Positions 30,324 through 39,095 of a DNA stretch of 64,000 nucleotides are shown piece after piece. This DNA comes from an uncultured Actinomycetes bacterium. Its GTDB lineage: Bacteria > Actinomycetota > Acidimicrobiia > Acidimicrobiales > RAAP-2. The notes beneath the pieces were generated by a model that made no database searches, had not been told where the DNA came from, and was given only the letters and a program-made list of their open reading frames with translations. How positions within the stretch are numbered: the stretch's first letter is position 1; the number at the start of each line of letters is the position of its first letter. Location: assembly GCA_903885505.1 (NCBI GenBank), contig CAISIU010000101.1:92779-156778 (forward strand), in the 5' to 3' direction. Position numbers and translations under genes: made by a program.

Positions 30324-31789
30324 TGATTCACGCCCCCTCTATCCACTACTTAACGATTCTCCCCGAGCTGATTTTCCTCGGTGCGTCGTTCGCTCTGCTG
30401 CTCGCCGCCGGCCTCAACCGCAAGGTGCTCTCGGCGACCACCGGTGCCGTCCTCACCACGGTGGCGGGAATCGCCACCCTCGTGGTGAACTTCTTCCAGT
30501 GGCACGACGTGTCCACGCATGGTGCCACCGTCACCATTGCGAAGGCGGTTATCCAGGACGGTTTCTCCGTCGTGGCAACCGGCGTGATTGCCGTGGGCTC
30601 GATGTTGTCCGCGTGGGTGATGCGCGACTACTTGGCGCGCGACCGTCACCGCGCCACGGAGTTCTTCGTGCTGGCCCTCTCGGCCGCGGCGGGTGCGATC
30701 TTGATGGTGCAGGCCAACGACCTCATCGTGGTGTTCCTGGGTCTCGAAATCCTGTCCCTGGGTCTGTACGTCTTGGTGGGCTTCGATCGTCGTCGTTCGG
30801 GTTCGAACGAAGCGGCGCTCAAGTACTTCTTGCTCGGTGGCTTCGCCTCGGCCCTCTTCATCTACGGCGCGGCGCTGCTGTACGGCGCTACCGGCACGAC
30901 CTCACTGACCGGTATTTCGTACTTCCTCAGTGCCAATGCGGTGCTGCGTCCTGGCTTGCTGGCCGCGGGCGCCATCTTGTTGCTCGTCGCGTTGGCCTTC
31001 AAGGTGGCGGCGGCTCCCTTCCACATGTGGTCGCCCGACACCTACGAGGGTGCGCCGACGCCGGTGACCGGCTTCATGGCGGCCATCGTGAAGGTGGGCG
31101 CACTGGCCGTCTTGCTGCGCCTCTTTCTCATGTCGCTGCCGACGCAGACTGACCTGTGGCACCCGGTGCTCTACGTCATCGTGATCGCCACCTTGGTGGT
31201 CGGTTCGCTCGTGGGCCTGGTGCAGCGCAACATCAAGCGCCTGCTCGCGTACTCCTCCATCAACCACGCCGGATTTATCCTCCTTGGCCTCTTCGCTGGT
31301 GGCGCGCGTGGCGTGCAGGGCTCGCTCTACTACCTCATGACCTACGTGCCGGTCGTCATCGCGACCTTCGCCATCGTCACGGTGGTGGGCGGCCGCGGTG
31401 ACACCAACCACGACCTGACCGCCTATCGCGGCCTCGCTCGTCGCCAGCCGGTGCTCGGTGGCACCTTGGCCTTGTTGCTGTTGGTGCAGGCCGGCGCGCC
31501 CTTCACTACCGGTTTCTTCGCGAAGCTCTCCGTCATTACCGCCGCCGTTTCCGATGGTGGCGTGGTCGTGTCGGTGATCGCCATGGCGGCTGCCGCGGCC
31601 GCGGGTTACTACTACTTGCGCACCGTCTTGTCGCTGTTTGCGGCGGATGACCCCTTCGGTGAACCCGTCGCCGTGCCGGTCGGTAGCGCGTCGGTGATTG
31701 CCCTCGGAGCCAGCTCCGCGGTGATCTTCGGCGTGTGGACGGGCCCGCTGGTCGCGCTCGCGCACCACGCCACGTTGCTGCTGCCGTGA
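30323..31789 (+). CDS. nuoN: NADH-quinone oxidoreductase subunit N
   Basis: 'FHMWSPDTYEGAPTPVTGFMA', 'LLAYSSINHAGFILLGLFAGG'; ATG at 30323. Confidence 0.96.
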   Translation: MIHAPSIHYLTILPELIFLGASFALLLAAGLNRKVLSATTGAVLTTVAGIATLVVNFFQWHDVSTHGATVTIAKAVIQDGFSVVATGVIAVGSMLSAWVMRDYLARDRHRATEFFVLALSAAAGAILMVQANDLIVVFLGLEILSLGLYVLVGFDRRRSGSNEAALKYFLLGGFASALFIYGAALLYGATGTTSLTGISYFLSANAVLRPGLLAAGAILLLVALAFKVAAAPFHMWSPDTYEGAPTPVTGFMAAIVKVGALAVLLRLFLMSLPTQTDLWHPVLYVIVIATLVVGSLVGLVQRNIKRLLAYSSINHAGFILLGLFAGGARGVQGSLYYLMTYVPVVIATFAIVTVVGGRGDTNHDLTAYRGLARRQPVLGGTLALLLLVQAGAPFTTGFFAKLSVITAAVSDGGVVVSVIAMAAAAAAGYYYLRTVLSLFAADDPFGEPVAVPVGSASVIALGASSAVIFGVWTGPLVALAHHATLLLP

Positions 31790-32631
31790 TCGACGTCGCC
31801 GTTATCACCTGTGCGGGTGATGATGTCGATGTCGACACTCCACTGCTGCGCGACGCGCTGCGCGCCGAGGGGCTGAGCGCGGACGTTGTCGTGTGGGATG
31901 ACCCCGCGGTGACCTGGTCTGACTATCGCTTACCCGTCATTCGTTCCACCTGGGACTACGCGCCCCGTCGCGACGAATTCCTCGCCTGGGCGCGTCGTGT
32001 GCCGCGCCTGACCAATCCCTTGTCGGTGATTGAGTGGAATACCGATAAGCACTACCTCGGCCGCTTGGCCTCAGCCGGCGTGCCCATTATCCCCACCACC
32101 TTCATTGACCGCGGCACCTCGGGTCTCTTTCCTAATGGTCCCTTCGTGGTGAAGCCCACCGTCGGGGCCGGATCTCTCGGGGCCGATCGCTTCTTGGCGG
32201 CCGAATGGGACGCGGCTCGCGCGCACGTGGCGCAACTGCATCGTGAGGGGCGTGACGCCATCGTCCAGCCCTATATCGAGGAGATCGACGACGACGGCGA
32301 ACTCGCTCTCATTTTCATTGACGGTGACGTGGTGCACGCCATGAATAAGGGTGCCATGCTCAATGTCAACGAGCTCGACCGCACCGCCCTCTATCGGCGT
32401 GAACAGATGGCCAACACCGAGATTGACCCCGCGGCCCTGGCGGTGGCTCAGTTGGCGCTGCGCACCGCGAACGCGACCGATTTGCTCTATGCGCGCGTCG
32501 ACCTCGTGCGTCATCGGGGGCAGTGGCTGCTGATGGAACTCGAGCTGACGGAGCCGTCGCTGTTTCTCACCTATTCGCCGACCTGTGTGGACGCGCTGGT
32601 GCACGCCATCGCGCGGCGCGTCACTCGCTAG
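31786..32631 (+). CDS. ATP-grasp domain protein (RimK/glutathione synthetase-like)
   Basis: 'VIRSTWDYAPRRDEFLAW', 'FVVKPTVGAGSLGADRF', 'LYARVDLVRHRGQWLLMELELTEPSLFL'; GTG start overlapping the nuoN stop. Confidence 0.8.
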   Translation: MIDVAVITCAGDDVDVDTPLLRDALRAEGLSADVVVWDDPAVTWSDYRLPVIRSTWDYAPRRDEFLAWARRVPRLTNPLSVIEWNTDKHYLGRLASAGVPIIPTTFIDRGTSGLFPNGPFVVKPTVGAGSLGADRFLAAEWDAARAHVAQLHREGRDAIVQPYIEEIDDDGELALIFIDGDVVHAMNKGAMLNVNELDRTALYRREQMANTEIDPAALAVAQLALRTANATDLLYARVDLVRHRGQWLLMELELTEPSLFLTYSPTCVDALVHAIARRVTR

Positions 32632-35600
32632 TTCGGCTGCGCCGCTCGTTCTAAGACCTCGTCGGGCACCACGGTGCCCGGACGATTGGAGGGGTCGTTG
32701 GCGAGCAGGCGACCGATGACGGGGATTTCCGTCAGGCTCTCGGCGCGCAGCACGGCTGCCACCACCGGCACGAATGACTCCACCGCGGGATAGACCAGGT
32801 AGCGCGGATTCCAGGTCGGTTGATACTTGTTGTTAAAGCTCCAGAGGGTTTCGATCGGCAAGATGCCCGACAGGCGTCGCAGCGCCCAGCGCTCCACCTT
32901 CATCCACACGCCGTCGCCCTTGTCGCCATCGAGCACGGAGCGAAAAGCCGCGAAGTTCAGCGAGAGGCGCGTGACACCCCGCTCGCCGAGGTAGCGAATG
33001 GTCTCGCACAGCGCGTAGTCAATGAGTCCGTTGGGGTGATCACCCGGGTCTCGGCGCATGAGGTCGAGGGAGAAGCCACCGGTGGCCGGCGTCGGGACGA
33101 ACTGGCAGCAGGCCGCGGGGGCGCCGTCGGGGCCGTAGACGACGGTGAGCAGGAGGCCCTGGTCCTTCTCGTGAAAGAGTCGCCCCAACATCATGGAGAA
33201 CCCGCGCTCGCCATCACCGCGACGCAGCATGGCAATGAGCTCCAGCAGCGGGGGCACCTTGGCGGGGTCAATGTGCGCCGGGTCGATGAACTCGACGGTA
33301 TAGCCCTTCTTCGACAAGCGCCCCACGGCCTGGCGCAAGCTCTTCATCTTGCCGCCCTCGAGAGAGAAGGTGGTGCAGTCCACGAGGGCTTCGTCGCCGA
33401 CGTAAATGTGGTGATACCCGGCGCTGCGATAGGTGGGGAGCCACTCGTCGCCCGCTCCCACGATGGCCGTCGTCCACCCGCGCGAGTCCGCGAAGTCGCG
33501 GAAGGCGGCAAAGACGTCCGCGCGGTCAGTCGCGGGGCCGATGGGATCGGGGGAGATAAGGGCGACGCCGCCGTAGACCGCGTAGGCGACCAGGGAGTCA
33601 CGGAAGAAGAAGAACTGCTTGTCATCGCGAAGGGCGAAGTAGTCCAAAGTGCCTCGACCGTGTCGCTTCACGATGTCGCGGGCACGAAGTTCAATCAGGC
33701 GCCTCTCGCGGCTGGTGGCGTGTTGGCTGAGTCGACGATCAACCACCGGTCGCGTCACGTTGTAGAGCACGATGATGATGAGAACAATGCCGAGGGCAAA
33801 GAGACTGGGCTGCACGAAGTCATTCACGTTGTCGGGCAGGGCAATGGAGTTCACCCCGACCAAGCGCTCCGCACAGGCCTGAATGACGCGCCAGGTCGAG
33901 GGCAGCAGATGACGCGGCGAGGACAACTCGATGGACATCACCGAAGTAGCCACGCCGAGGCCCGCCAGGGTCAGAACTCGTGGCCATAAGCGACGAGTTC
34001 CCTCACCGTCACCGGTGGCTTCAAAGTCGTGGCGCCGTCGCACCAGCAAGATGAGGACCGCCAAGGAAATGAGGGTGGACGCGATGGCCTCGCCACGGGC
34101 GAGATGAGTGAAGACCGTGACGGCCAAGATGCCACTTGACCATCGCCAGGCACGTCGCTGACCTCGTCGCAAACTGCGCGCCAGCATGATGAGGGCCACG
34201 CCGGCAATAGCCGTGATGGCCTGCGCGGATTGGGCCACCCCGAGGGGCACAATCGTCAGGAGATCCTGGAGACGCGAGTGCAGCGGGGGCGTGAGGGCGG
34301 CCACCAGGTTGAGGACGCCCGTCAGGAAGAGGGCAAACGACGCCGCCCGTCGCGCTTGACGACGGCGCAGGAGGTCGCCCGCGTCGGTGCGACTCGGGGG
34401 CCAGGGATTTCCCGTCGGCCAACTGCTCACGACCGTCGCGTGCGGTTCGAGGTCGTGGGCGGTACCCGCCAAGGAAACCAGGCGTTCGAGCACCGTGGCG
34501 CCCTGCGCCACGCTTTCTCGAACCGAGAGACGAAGGTGCGCGGAGGTACCGGCGATGACTTCGACGACACCCACCACGGGTGCACTGGCAAAAACGGGCG
34601 GCAGGCCAAAGCGGCTGGTGAGTTTGGTGGTGACGGCGCGAGAAGGCCCCGGCGTCGCGCACACGCCGCGGTCCAAGAAGATGGTGGCGGCGCTGGGCGC
34701 CCCGCCGACAATCAATCCCAATCCACCACCCTCGGCCACTTCTCTCGCCACGGTGAGGGCGGGCACGCCGTCAATGTGCGTGTCGCCCACTGCGTCTCGA
34801 CCGGCGGCATCCGAACGGCCGAAGCGCCGACGTACGCGCCACCCGGCATAGAGCGCCACGAGCGATTCGATGAAGGCAAAGGCGATGAGGGCCGTGAGCA
34901 AGGTGGTCCACGGGCCGTGGGCGTTGCCTAACAGGTGCAGGTGATGATTGCGCCAGATGCGCACCGGACGATGCGAGTAGTGCGAAATGAGGGCGGATAC
35001 GCCGGCGGCGAGGTAGCCAGCGGCGAGAGCGATCACGGGGAGCCAGACCCCGACGGCGTAGCGGCGATAGAGAGATCGCGAGGAGAGGAAAGCGCCGAGG
35101 TCTTCGGGAGAGCCGAGGCGTTCGGCGTCGGCGAGATCGTTCTCGCGAACGGGGGAGAGATCGACGTCGGAGCGGCCGGCGACGATGCGCACGGCACGGG
35201 TGCCGGTCGGGGTGTCAACCCACGCCATTACCGAGGGTGCCACCTCAATGTGCCAGCGCTCGAGGGCCGCGCGGGCGGGCGGCGTTAGGACGTCTCGGTC
35301 GCGTGACCCTGGCAGCGTGACGATGCGAGATCCCGATCGTTGACGAAAGGCCGCGACAGCCGCGCGCAGGTCGGGAAGTCGCTGCGCGAGCAGGTCAATC
35401 AGGCGCGCCAGGTCCGTCGTGGGCGAGGGTCGAAAGAGGTTTCCGGCCAGGACGATGCTGAGCGCGTCGTCGCCATCGCGTAAGAGGCGGGTCAACGTGA
35501 CGACCCCCGGGTCTGAGGCCTGACTGTGTTCATTGAGGTCGAGGTCGCTCATCACGGCCAATCGCTGACCGTGCGCGACGGTTAGCACCAGGGCATCAAG

Positions 35601-35636
35601 GTCCGTCACGTCACACAGTCTCGCAGGTTGCTCCAC
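32628..35636 (-). CDS. Fusion: N-terminal degenerate metallophosphoesterase-like region + multi-TM + C-terminal MprF/DUF2156-type aminoacyl-phosphatidylglycerol transferase domain
   Basis: 1002 aa; N-term 'LAVMSDLDLNEH', 'VLAGNLFRP', 'TLPGSRDRDVL'; C-term 'DIVKRHGRGTLDYFALRDDKQFFFFRDSLVAYAVYGGVALISPDPIG', 'FSLDLMRRDPGDHPNGLIDYALCETIRYLGERGVTRLSLNFAAF'. Confidence 0.7.
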   Translation of the reverse strand: MEQPARLCDVTDLDALVLTVAHGQRLAVMSDLDLNEHSQASDPGVVTLTRLLRDGDDALSIVLAGNLFRPSPTTDLARLIDLLAQRLPDLRAAVAAFRQRSGSRIVTLPGSRDRDVLTPPARAALERWHIEVAPSVMAWVDTPTGTRAVRIVAGRSDVDLSPVRENDLADAERLGSPEDLGAFLSSRSLYRRYAVGVWLPVIALAAGYLAAGVSALISHYSHRPVRIWRNHHLHLLGNAHGPWTTLLTALIAFAFIESLVALYAGWRVRRRFGRSDAAGRDAVGDTHIDGVPALTVAREVAEGGGLGLIVGGAPSAATIFLDRGVCATPGPSRAVTTKLTSRFGLPPVFASAPVVGVVEVIAGTSAHLRLSVRESVAQGATVLERLVSLAGTAHDLEPHATVVSSWPTGNPWPPSRTDAGDLLRRRQARRAASFALFLTGVLNLVAALTPPLHSRLQDLLTIVPLGVAQSAQAITAIAGVALIMLARSLRRGQRRAWRWSSGILAVTVFTHLARGEAIASTLISLAVLILLVRRRHDFEATGDGEGTRRLWPRVLTLAGLGVATSVMSIELSSPRHLLPSTWRVIQACAERLVGVNSIALPDNVNDFVQPSLFALGIVLIIIVLYNVTRPVVDRRLSQHATSRERRLIELRARDIVKRHGRGTLDYFALRDDKQFFFFRDSLVAYAVYGGVALISPDPIGPATDRADVFAAFRDFADSRGWTTAIVGAGDEWLPTYRSAGYHHIYVGDEALVDCTTFSLEGGKMKSLRQAVGRLSKKGYTVEFIDPAHIDPAKVPPLLELIAMLRRGDGERGFSMMLGRLFHEKDQGLLLTVVYGPDGAPAACCQFVPTPATGGFSLDLMRRDPGDHPNGLIDYALCETIRYLGERGVTRLSLNFAAFRSVLDGDKGDGVWMKVERWALRRLSGILPIETLWSFNNKYQPTWNPRYLVYPAVESFVPVVAAVLRAESLTEIPVIGRLLANDPSNRPGTVVPDEVLERAAQPN

Positions 35637-35648
35637 GCGGGCAATTGA

Positions 35649-37052
35649 CTATGACAAGGTGGCGAGAAGCTCGCGCGCGGCTCGTCGCCCCGAGCCAATA
35701 GACGCAGGAATACCGACGCCGTCGTAGAGCATGCCGGCAAGGAAAACGCCCTCGGGCTGCACGGCCGCTCGCGCCGCCGCCACGAGTTCACCATGGCCCA
35801 CTCGATACTGCGGCAAAGCGTCGCTCCAGCGCTGAACGATCACCGAAGTGCCCCGCGGCCAGGTGCCGAACAGCTGGGCCATCTCACTGTCCACTCGCCG
35901 GGCGAGGTCCTCATCGCTAAAAGTGGAAATGCGAGCGTCATCGATGCGACCACAGTGCACCCGCACCAGCACGCTGCTGGCCCGCGCCAGATGTGGCCAC
36001 TTGCGATCAAGAAAGGTCACCGCGGTGGAGATGAAGGAATCACTCGACTCCTGGTGCGCTGTCTGAAGCGGAATGAGAACACCGGTGCCGGACTCGGGAA
36101 GGGTGACATCGGCCGCCGCCACGATGAAGGTCACCATCGCCACCGAGGCGCTCGGCGTCGCGGCCAGTCGCGCTACATCGGCGTGCAGGTGGCCCGCCAG
36201 GTGACCGAGGGGACGAGGCCCGAGGGCGAGCACGACGGCATCGGCGGGCGTGGTGGTGTCGTGCGTGTCTACCTCAAAGGGCCGCGAGGCGGCGGCCGTG
36301 CGGCGCAACTTGGTGGCGACAGCGCCTCGACGAATGGTGACGCCTCGTTGCTCGAGAATGTCGAAGGCGCGTGGCGCCAAGGAGCCCATGGTGCCGCGCA
36401 GGCTCTGGAAGGCGGGACCGGTGGCGCCAGAACTCGCGGGGGGAGTGATGGCGGCCATCAATGAGCCCCCGGCGCGCGCGGCTGTTAACAACTGGGGAAA
36501 CACGGTGGCGGCACCTAAGTCGTCGACGCGGCCGGCGTGGATTCCCCCCAGCATCGGTTCGATGAGTTCGTGCGTCAGGTGGTCACCGAACTTCTGGCGA
36601 AGAATCTCGCCAATGGCGACGTCGCCCGTGGGCAGTTTCAGTCGGCGGGGGAAAAAGCGATCGCGCCACGCTTCGCGGGTGGCCGCCCGCGACAGACCCG
36701 GGATGGCTCGTAATTGATCCAGCGAGGTGGGCACTCCGAGAACCATGCCGGTAGGGATGGCGTTCAGCTGTCCGTCGAGGTATATCCACGCGCCGGAGGC
36801 CGCAATGTCCACGAGCTCATCGCCGAGACCGAGGTCGTTGATGAAATCGCGTGCTTCCGGCCGCTTCGCCAAGAAGCCGTCCGCTCCCAGATCGAAGTGC
36901 CGGTCGTCAACGGTGGTGGACTGCAGGGCCCCGCCGAGCGACGGCCCAGTGAGCACTTGAATGCGAAGGTCGTCGCGACCCGTTGTCGTCAGTTCGTAGG
37001 CCGCCGCCGCGGCAGCGACGCCGCCGCCCACGATGACGACCGACGTGGTCAT
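35649..37052 (-). CDS. hemY: Proto-/coproporphyrinogen III oxidase (FAD)
   Basis: 'TSVVIVGGGVAAAAAAYELT', 'DDRHFDLGADGFLAKRPEARDFINDLGLGDELV', operon with hemH/hemE; start set to the ATG at 37052. Confidence 0.88.
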   Translation of the reverse strand: MTTSVVIVGGGVAAAAAAYELTTTGRDDLRIQVLTGPSLGGALQSTTVDDRHFDLGADGFLAKRPEARDFINDLGLGDELVDIAASGAWIYLDGQLNAIPTGMVLGVPTSLDQLRAIPGLSRAATREAWRDRFFPRRLKLPTGDVAIGEILRQKFGDHLTHELIEPMLGGIHAGRVDDLGAATVFPQLLTAARAGGSLMAAITPPASSGATGPAFQSLRGTMGSLAPRAFDILEQRGVTIRRGAVATKLRRTAAASRPFEVDTHDTTTPADAVVLALGPRPLGHLAGHLHADVARLAATPSASVAMVTFIVAAADVTLPESGTGVLIPLQTAHQESSDSFISTAVTFLDRKWPHLARASSVLVRVHCGRIDDARISTFSDEDLARRVDSEMAQLFGTWPRGTSVIVQRWSDALPQYRVGHGELVAAARAAVQPEGVFLAGMLYDGVGIPASIGSGRRAARELLATLS

Positions 37053-37960
37053 GACGCCGCGGTCGCCACTCGCTGCGCCACGACGCGACACAGTTCGGGA
37101 TCGGCATTGAGCGAACGCGTCCGCACGAGGTTCATGCCGCACTCGGTGGCCGTGGTGATGGCCTCCACATCGATGTCAAAAAGGACTTCGAGGTGATCGG
37201 CGACGAAGCCAATCGGACACGACACGATGTCGGTGATGCCCTCGGCGGGCAAGGTGCGCAGCACGTCCAAGATGTCGGGACCAATCCACGGGTCGGCGGT
37301 GCGACCGGCCGACTGCCAGGCGATCATCCAGGAGGGGACGTCGGCGAGTTCGGCGACCAGACGCGCACTCTCGAGAAGTTGGTCGGGGTAGTTGTCACCC
37401 AGGGCCAAGATCTTTTCCGGCAGTGAGTGTGCCGAGAAAATCACGCGCGTGGTGGCGTGACGCTCGGTCGGAATCTGTGTCAGCGCGTCTCGCACGCGGC
37501 CCGCCACGAGGTGGAGGAATCCTGGCTCTTCCCACCAGGACTCGATGGTGGCCACCTCGACACCCTCACCGAGGGCGGCGATGGCGCGCGACATGTATTG
37601 GCCCGTCGACATGGAGGCGGAGTGTGGCGCGAGGGCGACGCACACCACCTTCTCGCAGCCGGCCTCTCGCAAAGTCAGGGCGGCATCTTCAATAAAGGGC
37701 ACTTCATACTTGGAGCCGAAGGCGACCAAGTACTTCCCCGGGTCACGCTCATTCAGTGCCGCCGTGATGCCGTCGACTTGGGCGTCGGTGACTTCGTTGA
37801 GCGGGGAGAGTCCACCAATCGCGCTGTAGCGACGGGTGAGGTCGGCGAGCAACTCCTCGGTCGGTGGCCGACCGTGGCGAATGCGGGTGTAATAGGGGCC
37901 AATGCCCTCGGGGGACCTCGGGGTTCCGTAGGCCATGATCAATACACCGATGGCGCTCAT
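37049..37960 (-). CDS. hemH: Ferrochelatase (Gram-positive type)
   Basis: 'GVLIMAYGTPRSPEGIGPYYTRIRHGRPPTEELLADLTRRY', 'VIFSAHSLPEKI', 'CPIGFVADHLEVLFDID'. Confidence 0.96.
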   Translation of the reverse strand: MSAIGVLIMAYGTPRSPEGIGPYYTRIRHGRPPTEELLADLTRRYSAIGGLSPLNEVTDAQVDGITAALNERDPGKYLVAFGSKYEVPFIEDAALTLREAGCEKVVCVALAPHSASMSTGQYMSRAIAALGEGVEVATIESWWEEPGFLHLVAGRVRDALTQIPTERHATTRVIFSAHSLPEKILALGDNYPDQLLESARLVAELADVPSWMIAWQSAGRTADPWIGPDILDVLRTLPAEGITDIVSCPIGFVADHLEVLFDIDVEAITTATECGMNLVRTRSLNADPELCRVVAQRVATAAS

Positions 37961-38994
37961 CGCACACCAGCCTTTCCTTCGTCGTGAACAACACGGACGA
38001 CCTGGGTGAGGACCTCGGGGTCAGTCTCGGGCAAGACGCCGTGACCCAAGTTGAAGATGTGACCCGGCTGTGTGCCGGCCTTGGCCAACACTTCGCGCGT
38101 GGCGGTGATGGCGAGTTCGGCTCCGTTGAGGCAGCGTGCGGGGTCGAGGTTGCCCTGCACCGGACCACCACCGACGCGGCGTCGACCCTCATCGAGGTCA
38201 ACGTGCCAGTCGATGCCCATCACGTTGGTGCCGGCCGTCGCCATGAGGTCGAGAATTTCTCCGGTGCCGACACCGAACAAGATGGTGGGCACGTCGAGGT
38301 CGGCAATCCCGGCCAGCACTTGCTTCGTGGCCGGGAGGGCGAAGCGGACATATTCGTCGCGGGTGAGCGAGCCGGCCCACGAGTCAAAGAGCTGGAGAGC
38401 GCGAGCGCCGTGATCCACCTGGGCGCGCAGGAAGGTGATGGTCATTTGCACGAGGCGGTCCATGAGCGAGTGATAGAGCGCCGGGTCGCTGTGCATGAGA
38501 CCCTTGATGATGCCGAAGGTGCGCGTCGGCGCGCCTTCGACGAGGTAACTGGCCACCGTGAAGGGCGCGCCCGCAAAACCGATGAGGGGAGTGTTCGTCT
38601 CAGCCAAGGCGAGTACGGCCTTGTCCACCGTGTCGGTGACGTGGCGAATGTCCTCGAGGGTGAGTTCGCGCAGTCGCTCCAGGTCGCCAGCCGATCGAAA
38701 GGGCTGGGCGATGACGGGGCCGCGGCCGGGGACGACGTCGACGCCAAAGCCCACCGAGTGGGCCGGGACGACGATGTCGGAGAACAAAATGGCGGCATCC
38801 ACGCCGTATCGGCGCACCGGTTGCAGGGTGACTTCGCAAGCCAGGTCGGGATCGGCCAAGGCATCGAGGATGGAACCGGTGCCACGAAGGGCGCGGTATT
38901 CCGGGAGGGAGCGGCCGGCCTGGCGCATGAACCACACCGGCACGTGCTCAACGCTCTCGCCTCGACAGGCACGTAAGAAGACTGGTTCGGCCAC
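37957..38994 (-). CDS. hemE: Uroporphyrinogen decarboxylase
   Basis: 'FLRACRGESVEHVPVWFMRQAGRSLPEYRALR'; ORF track starts at ATG 39021, but GTG 38994 has AAGGGG 6 nt upstream and the ATG lies within a TACCAT -10-like hexamer. Confidence 0.9.
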   Translation of the reverse strand: MAEPVFLRACRGESVEHVPVWFMRQAGRSLPEYRALRGTGSILDALADPDLACEVTLQPVRRYGVDAAILFSDIVVPAHSVGFGVDVVPGRGPVIAQPFRSAGDLERLRELTLEDIRHVTDTVDKAVLALAETNTPLIGFAGAPFTVASYLVEGAPTRTFGIIKGLMHSDPALYHSLMDRLVQMTITFLRAQVDHGARALQLFDSWAGSLTRDEYVRFALPATKQVLAGIADLDVPTILFGVGTGEILDLMATAGTNVMGIDWHVDLDEGRRRVGGGPVQGNLDPARCLNGAELAITATREVLAKAGTQPGHIFNLGHGVLPETDPEVLTQVVRVVHDEGKAGVR

Positions 38995-39095
38995 GAGATA
39001 CCCCTTTGTTTGCGCTTCCATGGTAGGGCGACCGAGCCCATCGGCGACCAGGGCGATGTGGCCTAAACTGGCGCGTCCGCTGACGAAAGGTCGCC

